The notes beneath the pieces are model-generated. The model searched no databases. It was not told the origin of the DNA and saw only the letters and a program-made list of their open reading frames with translations. 64,000 nt of DNA, taken from assembly GCF_018991925.1 (NCBI RefSeq), contig NW_024756914.1:7845127-7909126 (forward strand), read 5' to 3'. Positions 48,511 through 58,665 of this stretch are shown piece after piece (within the stretch, counting starts at the first letter, position 1; each line of letters begins with the position of its first letter). This DNA comes from Homarus americanus (taxonomy: Eukaryota; Arthropoda; Malacostraca; Decapoda; Nephropidae). A program made the translations under genes and the position numbers.

Positions 48511-50170
48511 ATCACGAAAATAGCTTTGCTGCATTGAAGATAGCGCTTACCAATGCCCCTGTTCTAGCATTCCCTGACTACACTCAACCTTTCACCCTCT
48601 GCACTGACGCTTCTGGACAAGGAATCGGAGTTGTACTCATGCAAGAGTGTGAGGGCGCGGGTTCCCCCCTGTATCTACACCACCCTCATCTTACTTACTT
48701 CTCTTTTTAGTCTTACTCGTACTCAGTTCTGTCACCTATTCTTTTGGTAGCATGGACATTCCTTTGGTAGCATGGTCGAGGGTCTAAGCACATGGGTATG
48801 GTAATTCTGGTATCAAGTCACTTGGATGGAAATAAAGGTAAAATACTGTGGGAGAAAGGAATACACCTAAAGTACTCTAAAAACAAATTTATTAATATGC
48901 AATCAATGGGGAAAGATATAGTATTAATCATAAAACTACCAGGCTCAACTCCTGGGCTTATTGCGGACTCAGTACTTACTCAACATACTCGTTAATAATA
49001 TAACTAGCGCTATACAGGGGTCCACTACCCAACAGGGGATAATTATTTCCAACTAATTATCCCTAACATACATGTTACAACCCTCTCTGTGGACATATAC
49101 TTCCAAGGAGTAACCCAGGGTAGAGCACTGGGGCTCACGACTGTTGTTATTGTGGGGTAGCCAGACACATGGCGAGTCTGGGGTCTGGCCCAACGAAGCC
49201 GTGGGGCGCATTAATCAGGCCGCATCGGTGCCATCTTTTCATATATGATTCCTGATGGGTATCTACTACATCCGGGGCCGTTGTTGAATGGTTGCAAGAA
49301 TCACAATGGGATCTGGAGAAACATTGAAGCAGCATCAGGGAGCGCTCTCCCTGGCTCGTCTTGGGGTATATATACCCCTGAGTTGCCAGTGATCGCTACT
49401 CCTGCAATGACAATAATTACAAACAAACTAACTGTTACTCATTCAAAGATGACCCTCAGTTGACAAAGGTCTGGCGAATTACTTGAGTTGATTTACACAG
49501 ACTAATTCAAGATTGAGCTTCCCAGGAGAAAGTGGAATAACAACGCATTGATAACTGTCTTCACAAAGGCTGGACTCTGGGAGGGAAGACATGTGTAGCA
49601 TGTATGGGGAAAAAACACGTCTTCTCAGGGGTCGCTAACTCACTCATGTTTTGCTGGCGTGGAGTTTAATAAGAATCATTAGTTAAATAGATCAGCAATC
49701 AACGTGACCATGACAAGAGGATTTGAGAGGAAAGTTTCAAGTGATAGCTTTTGCAAGCCGTAAACTTATTGATGCTGAAACAAGTTATTCAGTAACGCAT
49801 TTGGAAACGTTAGCTGTTGTGTGGGCACTAAAGAAGTTTAAGGACATTATCTTTAGATATAAGATAACTGTATTTTCGGATCGTGCGGCAGTGACTGAAA
49901 TGTTCCATAGCAGAAACTTATCAGGCAGATTGGCACGCTGACATCTGACAATTCAGGAATTTGACCCCGAGTTTAGGTATTTACCGGGAAGGGCGAATGT
50001 TGTCGCCGACGATTTATCTAGAAATATAGCACCAGTGATGCCTGTATCAACGTTCACTCTTTCACAACTGGAGGATGAGCAACGACGCGACCCGTTATGG
50101 TCAGCAGTCATTTTTGCTCTAGAATCGGGAGAGGATGTTAAACTCCCCAAATTAATTCTTCCCTTAAGTT
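48511..50170 (+). pseudogene. RNase H region, interrupted by a ~1-kb repeat
   Basis: 48511-48655 has FTLCTDASGQGIGVVLM (first catalytic aspartate). The repeat occupies about 48656-49726. The frame resumes at 49723-49941 with FQVIAFASRKLIDAET and THLETLAVVWALKKF (catalytic glutamate), then VFSDRAAVTEMF. A stop at 49939-49941 separates it from YLPGRANVVADDLSRN, which lies near 49980-50030. Stops continue towards 50170. RNase H would remove the RNA template during reverse transcription. Confidence 0.8.
48738..49640 (-). repeat. Dispersed ~1-kb repeat, inverse copy
   Basis: This is the inverse complement of 41688-43085 without its two extra stretches. The adjoining 48656-48737 and 49641-49726 may belong to the same insertion, because pol sequence stops and restarts at those outer edges. 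Confidence 0.65.
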
Positions 50171-50173
50171 AGT

Positions 50174-51265
50174 TTGAATTACGGCATAACATACTCCATA
50201 GGTAAAAAAAAGACGCCTGAGGGTATTGTTTCTCAAATAGTCGTACCTGACACGTTGTGTGAAACGATTATAACGTTGTTCCATGATGTTCCACAGGCAG
50301 GTCACCAAGGGGGTGACAAATGCTTGGCGGAAGTAAGAAAGAAGTTTTTCTGGAACACAATGAAGAGAGATATAGAATTACACATTGCTAAATGTTTGGC
50401 ATGTGCTCAATATAAGGGTACTACAAGATAACCGACACCGATTCTACAATATCCTACACCAGACCGTCCGTTTGACACAGTCGCTATTGACTAGTTACAA
50501 CTCCCGAGGAGTCATCAGGGATCCTCGTACGTCTTAGTGTGTGTGGATCATTTTTCTAGATTCGTAGTTTGGGTCCCACTGAAGGATAAAACAGCCGAGT
50601 CTGTGGCCTATGCTACGCCTAAGGTTCTTCCCTCTGACAATGGGACAGAGTTCAAGAATCAGCTGGTAGCACAAATATGTGTGCAATATGGAATAAAGCA
50701 AAGTTTTGTGACAGCTTATCATCCACAGGCTAATGGCCTTGTTGAGAGAACCAATTGCAAGATCCTGGAGATACTTCGCCCGATTGTGTATGATTTGCAA
50801 TACACACGGGAAGATTGGTTACCACAGGTCGCAGCGTCTATTAATGGGTCGATTAATAGCTCTACGGGCAAATCACCCTACTACATTGTCTATGGTACAG
50901 ACAAACGTCTACCTTATGTTGTACTTACGGACACGCCGAAACCTGTTTATAATATGGATGATTTCGCTGCAAAACAAATCCGTGATTTTACGGATATTCA
51001 TAGCCAAGTACGATCACATTTAGCAGCGTCAGGCGCTGAAATGATGGTCAAGCAACATAAACAAGCTAAACCTGTCGTGTTAGATGTAGGTGATGCTGTT
51101 ATGGTGAGAGAACCTGAAAGGAACTCCAAGCTTTCGACTAAGTTTTCGGGTCCATTCCGCATTATCGCCAAGGAAGCGGGCAACAAATTTAAAATTTGGA
51201 AGCCTAATGCACAGATAGCAGATGTCGTGCATGCGGACCGTCTTAAGAAGACCCATGAAAATTGA
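50174..51265 (+). pseudogene. Integrase of the envelope-bearing element
   Basis: 50174-50431 contains the HHCC zinc-binding region (FHDVPQAGHQGGDKCL, then CLACAQYKGTTR), ended by TAA. After a further stop near 50495, 50537-51265 carries the core: DHFSRFVVWVPLKDK, LPSDNGTEFKNQL (second aspartate) and ANGLVERTNCKILEIL (glutamate). About 15 residues seem to be missing between AYA and TPKV. The C-terminal part ends DVVHADRLKKTHEN. It would insert the cDNA into chromosomes, but the stops and deletion make it inactive. Confidence 0.85.
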
Positions 51266-51380
51266 TTGCCCACAGATTATAATGTTGTATTGGACACCTA
51301 TTTGCAGACTGTACGGGAGCACAGTGTGCCTAATGATTCTTGTATGAAGCTTCGTTCTGCAAGTAGATATTAAAACGAAT

Positions 51381-51394
51381 GTAATCTCTTACAG
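51381..51394 (+). promoter_or_regulatory. Candidate splice acceptor before the envelope start
   Basis: GTAATCTCTTACAG ends one base before the envelope ATG at 51396. Errantivirus envelope proteins are made from spliced RNA, so an acceptor is expected about here. The donor was not identified. Confidence 0.55.
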
Positions 51395-51395
51395 A

Positions 51396-53193
51396 ATGGC
51401 TTGGAACATCATTGTGTTGCTCCTACTGTGTTGTGGCACCGTTGTGTTGACAGATGTGTCCACATCCGTCCTCAAGCCGGGTGTGCTCGTTGTACTCCTT
51501 GGACGCGTTCTCATATTGGAGGACGTGGTGAACATCAAGAATGAGTTACATGGACTGCTCCAGCTTCCCCGTCAGATAGAAACCGTCGACGCGCAACTAC
51601 AATCAGCATTGGACATAGTACATGATCTCAGTTCAGCTCCTAATGTATCGACGATGGTTGCACAAACTATTGACCTTCAACACTTTCGTCTCATGAACCT
51701 TCACAAGCTTCTCGTCGTTGTTGGAAAAAGAATACCAGCGTCTGAGGTTGATCTTGCAAAAGAAGTGTGTTCTCAAGCACGACGAAAAGGGGTTTATTTA
51801 ATTTTGTGGGTCTTATCCAAAGCACTCTGTTTGGCACGACAACGGCCGACGATGTAGCTAAATTGGGGGACCGCATGGACATTGGCGATAAAGCTGTATC
51901 TCAGCAGAATCGTCTTATATCTCAGACATTCCATGCGATTACTACTTTAGAGTCAAAAGTTAATGCGATAATATCGGAGTCTAACCATATATCGAGGGTT
52001 GTTTAAAAGTTGCAGAAATCACTCCCTACATTAGAGTGGCTCCCTTATTCTCGGAATATTTGCATGCTGCGGAAAGATCAGTTCAGAATCTTGTTACTAA
52101 TAAAAATGATCTAATTGACAGCATAGTAGATGCAGGGATAGGGCATGTGGACGCAAAGCTTGTGCCTGTGCAGATGCTTCTTGATGCATTACAGATTGCC
52201 AAGTTGAAGTATCACTTAATTCCTATTTTTAATGATAATGAGGTGGAATATTATTACCCTCTATTGGAGTCGACTCTCACGCACAATGCTATTCTTATCC
52301 ACGTACCTATGCGAGGGCAACATTAGTTTAATGCATGGCATTTAGAACCCTTCCCCTGGTTTGTTAACGACACACTGTATGCTCTGAATAGGCCTAAAGA
52401 ACTTTTACTTGTAGATGAGGAATATTCTTTATTGGCATTGGATGATCCTAGGGTACTGTCGCGGTGTAAGTCGTCATATCTACATTTACACGTATGTCCA
52501 GTCTATATGTTCGCATTTATTCCTGCTGCAGAAGGGATATGTGAATTGGCAGTCATACAAACTAATGTACGCACAGCGCTTGCGCAATGCAGCTATAGGC
52601 AAGTTAGTGTTAAAACTGTGTTTCACGCTCATCTCCATAATGTGCAGTTCTTTCCTAATGTCACTACTGTTATTTTAAAATGAAACAGCGGTGGTAAGCA
52701 GACATTTGTGAAAGGTCATTACAAGGCTCCGGATTACTGTGAAGTCACTTGTAGTTCATTACGGACCTTGCCTACTCATCAGCATTTTGCCTTGAATTTG
52801 CATCTCAAGTCTGATTTAATTCCTATGTTTCCTGTTATGAACCTTAATGTAAAAGATATTCAGATTGTTTCAGAGAAATTGAAGGTAATTTCATACTTGA
52901 AAGAGACCAAATTTGCTGATATAAATACTAATTTGCCATTTTACTTATCACTGGAATTTGCAATACCAGGTCTCGCAATTCCCACAATTGTGTTAATTTT
53001 GGCAGTAATGTTTCTTTTTTGTTATTATAAGTCAGTATCATCCAAGTTGACAATTGTCCATAACATCCTAACCCGTAAGACACTCAAGTATAGGACCCCT
53101 GTAGTTGATAAAAACCCTACGGTTGTAGAGCCCCAGCTTAGTGTCTACATATATGTTTATAACATGGTTAGGGTTGCGCAGGATGTACTGTAG
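51396..53193 (+). pseudogene. Envelope-like fusion protein gene (errantivirus/baculovirus F type), broken
   Basis: The gene follows integrase by 130 bp. ATG 51396 opens a hydrophobic signal-like leader (IIVLLLLCCGTVVL) and a helical region to 51857. Around 51780 a basic tract is followed, in the next frame (51767-52006), by a glycine/phenylalanine-rich stretch resembling the fusion-peptide site of F-type envelopes. 52036-52326, 52327-52683 and 52708-53193 continue in order, broken by stops and shifts. The last has a membrane segment (about 52969-53030, IPTIVLILAVMFLF) near the C terminus, and a tyrosine-rich tail. In relatives this protein mediates membrane fusion. At least three lesions are visible, so no complete envelope is encoded. 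Confidence 0.75.
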
Positions 53194-53245
53194 TCTGTGA
53201 GTTTATTTAGTCCTCACGGAGCTCGGCTGGTAGGTGACCGAGCGA

Positions 53246-53680
53246 TGTAATGGCCCCTGTCTCATCAACAAAAGTATTATATAAATGGGCTCTTTATATT
53301 TGATTTATATACTAATTCATCCCTTGTAAATTTCCACTAGCTATGAGTTGTCATGCTCATATCACGTGATTGGTAGCCTCCTTGGGTGCGGCCCATTGAC
53401 TGTATGTCAGCACATGGGTCAGCTCAGAATAAGCCAGCAGCCAAGCTAGTTACACTCACAATCTTACATCGAACGAACGTGATTAAACGGTCTATTGACA
53501 TAGCCGCCGTCCTCTCTCTTCACGCTCATAAATAGTGGAAGTTACGGTTGATCTACACTCAGGAATTATATAAACAATACTTTTTAATAAAAGCAGAAAC
53601 TTCAATCGGGTTTCGTTACTAAAACCCAATATAATATAAATGTACCAACTTGGTTAACTTTGAATTATCCAGCCGGTTCA
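53246..53680 (+). repeat. 3' LTR of the envelope-bearing element
   Basis: 435 bp, begins TGTAATGGCCCCTG, ends CAGCCGGTTCA. By eye about 16 positions differ from the 5' LTR (near 4%), mostly transitions. Confidence 0.9.
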
Positions 53681-53875
53681 CCACCACGCTATTGTACTAT
53701 TCCAGATGATACTAAATGTTACATTATACTTCCTTGAGATAAATGTATAGTATATATCAGGTGCCTAAAAGAGAGCTCAGGTTCTCAACTGGCTCAGCCA
53801 TGTTAATATTGTTATTATTATCCACTCTGTATCTGTGTTTTTCTGGCTAAATAAACTGTTTCAATTCAACTTTTC
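53681..53875 (+). other. Unassigned spacer before BEL/Pao pol
   Basis: AT-rich, with a short ATT run and an AATAAA at 53849-53854. It may be the 3' end of another small insertion. No gene is seen. Confidence 0.35.
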
Positions 53876-53879
53876 TCAA

Positions 53880-55745
53880 GTACACATCCCTCGATGTTAC
53901 CACCCTAAATGCGCAAATCCAATAACTATGGTACAACTGCGCCACTTCTGCAACGCCTCCCAGCAAGCATACGGGGCTGTATCCTACCTCCTTTGTGTGT
54001 GGCAGAGCCAAGCTAGCTCCTCTGAAACAGCAAACCATACCTCGGCTTCAGCTATGTGTGGTAGTGTTGGCAGCCAAAGCAGACAAACAACTGAGAGAAG
54101 AACTAGAGTTGCAGATCGACAGATCAGTGTTTTGGACAGACAGGATGGTCACCCTTCACTACATGTGAAACACTGAACGGCGTTTCCATACCTTTGTGGC
54201 AAACCAAATTGCAACGATACATGAGAATTCCGATGCAGAATAATGGCGACTCGTGAGCCTCAACCAAAACCCAGCTGATGATGCCAGCCATGAACTGCAT
54301 GGGGCAAAATTGAACAAGGACTGCAGATGGATTCAGGGACCCACCTTTTTCCTGTTGGGAGAAAACAATTGGCCAAAGAACCCAAAGACGATTTCTGACC
54401 TTGCAGATGGAGACCCAGAGGTAAAAGGAGATGCAACAGTACTGGCAACGGGCACTGACCAGGGGGAGAGTACCCTAAAAGGGCTATGGGCAAGGTACTC
54501 CTCATGGCATCAGCTACTGAAAGGTGTGGCGTGGCTCAGGAGGTTTATACAGTGGCGCTTCAGCGATCCAAAGGAAGAACGTCACCAAGAAGATCAACTG
54601 AAGATCAGCGAGTTGGATGAGGCAAGATTAGCTGTCTTGCGACTGATACAAAGGGAGGGTTTTCCCCACGAGATAGACGCGCTGGAACGAGGACACTCCG
54701 TCAGGACTGGTGACGTAAGCAGATTGGAACCTTACCTGTGTGTAGACGGCCTGATCAGAGTAGGCGGCCGACTGAAGCGTGCTGCTCTCCATCCAGACCA
54801 AAAGAACCCCATACTGTTACCCAGGGACAAAAAAACCACAGAACTTATCATACAAGAGGTACATTCTACCAGGGCTGGTCACTCAGGACGTGAGCACACT
54901 CTAGGTGCGCTACGCGAGACTTATTGGATACCCAAGTGCCGTAAGTTGATCGACCGAGTACTACGTACGTATGTGTGTAATTTGTCGAAGAAGCAATTGG
55001 AAGCCTACCCACCAACGCCAAGCTGACCTGCCAGAGGACCGGGTACATCCAGAAGATCGGCCATTCACCTGCACCGGAGTCGACTGTTTTGGTTCTTTAT
55101 GGTTAAACAAGGCCGGGCCCGGGCGAAAAAATGGGAATGCTTGTTTACATGTTTGGCCACCCAAGCTATACACCTGGAAGTCCTCACCTCACTGAACACA
55201 GACTCATTCATCAACGTCATGACGAGGTTCACATCATGCAGAGGACCTCCCAAGCGCATCAGATCCGACAATTGAACCAACATGATTGGAGTGACAGAGA
55301 ACTTCAGAAGTAAGTGGAACAGCAGTAACAATGTTAGGAACACACTCTTGCAGAGACAAATAGAGTGGGAGTTCGACCCTCCGACAGCCTCTCACATGGG
55401 GAAGAGATCGTCAACAGGAGGCCCATCACCCCAGTATCCGATGACCCAAGAGACCTAGAAGCACTCACGCCGCCGTCCATAGCAGAAGCATACCGACGAA
55501 AATGGAAGCATGCCCAATTCATTGCAGACCAATTCTGGAAGAGGTGGGTGAAGGAATATCTCCCGACACTCCGGCAGCGACAGAAGCACTTCCGGGCGCA
55601 CCACAACTTCCGCACTGGGACATCGTCATCATATCTGGACATCCTCTCCCAAGGAGCCAATGGATGCTAGGACGGGTATTGGAGGCGGTACCGGATGATG
55701 ACGGCCTGGTGCGGTGTTATACTGCCAGATTCAGGGGTCACTAAG
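53880..55745 (+). pseudogene. BEL/Pao pol, RNase H to C-terminal domain, broken
   Basis: Near 53883 IPRCYHPK opens the BEL/Pao RNase H region, with a histidine/serine-altered FCNASQQAYGAVSYL where DAS is expected. 54253-55026 reads NQNPADDASHELHG and CRWIQGPTFFLLGE, then the integrase zinc region (HSTRAGHSGREHTLGALR, YWIPKCRKLIDRVLRTYVCN). From 54971 the core continues in other frames (PFTCTGVDCFGSLWLNK; IRSDN near 55262). 55365-55745 holds the terminal DUF5641-type domain ([20 protein letters not shown], then [18 protein letters not shown] text). Several frameshifts are present. RT is absent, so this is the 3' third of a dead pol and pairs with the gag at 34640. Confidence 0.82.
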
Positions 55746-57597
55746 TCTAAGGGGACAACTTAACTCTATTCTTAATTTTAAGGTCGCTGCCACAAGACCC
55801 CCTCTGGACAGTATGTAGCTTGATAGGTAGCGAGCAGAGTGAACGAGGCATTGGGTTGGGTTTTTCATTGACCAAATCGATAAGAGGAAGAAGGGTGAAA
55901 CAATAACATGTCTTAACTAATTTATTCCTTATAAAACATATTGCATCCCGTCAAAATACAAAAAGAGTTGGCCTTCCTCAGAAGAACAACTATGATTTTA
56001 GTTACACTGCCCAACAACACACGTCTTACATTAATTGCATGTTATTTACATACTCATTCCTCATCACAATCATGGACCTCCTTACCTCGGTCATCCCTTC
56101 TTTCAATGACACCCAACACATCAGACTGCTTCACCTGTTTGGAATATAGCACCCTAGGTTATTGTACATTATAGCACCACCTCACCACATTACAGCACCA
56201 TCTCACCACCTTGTAGCACCATCTCACCACACTCCGGTTACACTCCACACCTACAAGTATGGGAACCCCTTGTTATTTCTAGGTACACATATCAGGCACC
56301 TCGTTCTCACACCGCCGTCGGTGGGTAGAGAGGAGTGTTCCACCAGTAGACATACCAGTACTGTTTCTACGCCTGATATTCTAGGTCGCTCCAAGTGACG
56401 ACCGCGGAGCTTCTCAAGCATTCCATTATGTATTCCTACTCCTGGGTGGTGATATGCCGGGAATCCACAGATTCACAGTGGAGTAGCATAACTGCATACA
56501 GTTATCTCACCTGGTGTGACGCTCATGGGAGTAATGGCCGCCGTTCTGGTGAGTTCAGAACGTGTGGGACCTGTGTTGGGATAGGGCAGGGCGTTACTAA
56601 AAAATAATGCCTAATGGGCCGTTATCACCCACCCAACACATTACTACTTCACTTTATAACATCAGGCAAGGTTTTAAGATGTAACAACTGTTAGATAAGT
56701 CTTTTCAGGGCTGAATCAAGCCCGATGTAGGACACTGACCTGTGTTGGGAGAGGGCCGGGCGTTACTAAGGTGGTGTCCCGCGCTCCTCCCTGTCTCGGC
56801 GAATTTTAAATTTTTACTTTGATTTCTTATGGTTCTCACCTGAACACTTTCCTATTTATTGTGACCTTATGCCTCATAAATACATATCTTAATCCTAAAT
56901 TACACACTAAGGTAAGGATCTGGTTTGCTAGTTCCTGGGTAAATTCATTGGGTTATAATATCAATGCGGTATGCCCGAGGCGTTCTAGCGTGGGTATACG
57001 TCACACGAGATAACGAGGTGTATTAAGTTCACACCGATGCATACAAGATATTTCCTTTGAAGTATAGTTTCTGATACATTTATCCTTTTTCAAAATCAAT
57101 GTTCTCTTATAGTTCCATAGGCCACCAGTGGGAGCTATGTTCAATAATTGTTCACAGACGTCCCTAGAATGACCTTCAAACACGATCTACATTCAGCCCT
57201 TATAGTACACTAATCCGTACTGGTTGGACTCTCCCAACCATCTTATAGATACCTTGAGTTCTCCTTAATGCTTTGAGTACATACACTCAATATTATATAC
57301 CCGTACCTGGGTACAATTCATCAAATAATTCAGTAACATTCAGTTGGAGAGTTATTCTTCATCAATATTTCCCGTTTTCTGAGATTCTACAAGAGCGGAG
57401 GATTTGAATGTTATGTAGTGTAATATGAATTAAAGGGGTTTTTAGATTTGACAATGATGTGCACAGAACAGTGTGCCAAAGTGAAGACGAAGGAATCAGT
57501 GTTAATACGTCCAGTGACAAAGCTCTGCCTCTTGGAGGGAGTCGGGGAGTGAGACTCCTGGCAGACAATGGGTTTCGAGCAAGCTCAACAGGGATAA
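55746..57597 (+). other. Region between BEL/Pao pol and its 3' LTR
   Basis: No gene is recognised. A phrase around GACCTGTGTTGGGA and GGGCGTTACTAA occurs twice (about 56567-56603 and 56733-56770), about 166 bp apart, and may mark an unrecognised repeat. A CACCATCTCACCAC repeat lies near 56170-56230. Confidence 0.4.
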
Positions 57598-57615
57598 ACA
57601 GTAGGATAAACTAGA

Positions 57616-57654
<39 letters not shown>

Positions 57655-58042
57655 TAGAGGAAAGAGACAGAGGGAGTGTTGACAACGAACTTTGCTAAGG
57701 TGTTAAATATGAAACAGATGGCCTTCGCCTCGGGAACTAACTCCCTCCCTGCATAGTTCAGAAGATAGTCTCTAGCCGTCCAGTGAGCTAACAAGTCAGG
57801 GAGCTAATAAGTCCTACATTAGACCCGAAACACGTAATTTTTATATGGTTTAACACCCCACTCTACTCAAATATATTATATATAGTCGTTAATAGTGAAG
57901 GAACGTACGAGTGAATTAATTATTTCATACGTAATATATGTAATTTGTACTCTGCAGGTTTTGACCGAATAAAGAACAATCGAGCCCTACGTGCAAGAGT
58001 CTCATTATCCCACAGTCGCTCATTGGGCAGTTACAAGTACAA
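57598..58042 (+). repeat. BEL/Pao 3' LTR (approximate ends)
   Basis: Matches 27087-27513 along its length with scattered differences. It includes a longer (GA)n run at 57618-57652. Confidence 0.7.
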
Positions 58043-58665
58043 TGGTTCATAGCAGTTACGTACGAGTGTAATGACCACGGTCGTACACGTCAGTTAACGT
58101 AAAATCAGACGATTCATATTACGCTCAACAGCCCACAAAACATGTAGCTATGCCTTCTTTATTGAGTCTCCCATCTGAAACCAACCTCTCTATAAAGTAA
58201 ATCTGAAAGTGAGAGAGAACACCATTGTTTTGAGTCTTAGATATGTCTGATTACAGTTAAAGCATGCAAGATCCCTTGTGAGTGATGTTGAAAGCTTTAG
58301 CTGTCTTTATTGTTCGTAAGACTTGTTAAGTAAGCGAGTGTCGAGTCGGCCAGTATGAATGGCATCCAATGATATTGTTCCTGGGGATAGCCATGAATTT
58401 CTGAGTACTACTGAAATTAGATAATTTTGATGCCCAAACATCAGAGAATCTGATGTATGTAGCTTAGTTAGTATCAGTTGTCTATTCAAGAAAGCCATTA
58501 ATCTCCTGAAAGAACACGTCAAACTTCTTATATCCAAGATCTCAACCCATACCCATAGAGGGTCCTTGTCTAGAAATTTGCTTATGTTGGGAGAACTAGT
58601 GTTAACAGCGTGTGTAATTCCACTTTTTCCTGGCAAGCTCAATCTCTGATTAGATTATATAAATA
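58043..58665. other. No gene identified
   Basis: A minus-strand open frame at 58307-58642 has no recognisable domain. Otherwise only AT-rich unique-looking sequence is seen. Confidence 0.4.

Larger units (their letters stand above)
43635..53680 (+). mobile_element. Envelope-bearing Ty3/gypsy (errantivirus-like) provirus with insertions
   Basis: The LTRs are 43635-44069 and 53246-53680 (both 435 bp, about 16 differences by eye). Between them are a leader, gag, protease, RT, RNase H, integrase and an envelope-like gene, in the order of insect errantiviruses. Two insertions interrupt pol: an LTR fragment (48328-48510) and a ~1-kb repeat (about 48656-49726). Several stops and frameshifts make it defective. 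The 4 bp outside each LTR (CCGA, CCAC) do not match, so a target duplication is not shown. Confidence 0.88.
27087..58042 (+). mobile_element. BEL/Pao retrotransposon split by nested insertions (inferred span)
   Basis: Matching LTRs lie at about 27087-27513 and 57598-58042. Between them, all on the + strand and in the right order, are a leader (27514-28140 and 34265-34639), a BEL/Pao gag (34640-36330), and the RNase H, integrase and DUF5641-type end of a BEL/Pao pol (53880-55745). The missing RT lies in the interval now occupied by other elements. That these pieces form one element is an inference from order, strand and family. The LTRs differ by many small changes, so it is old, which fits its role as host for younger insertions. 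Confidence 0.65.

Noticed and set aside
58307..58642. 111-codon minus-strand frame
   Set aside because: No recognisable domain, regulatory context or neighbour relation.
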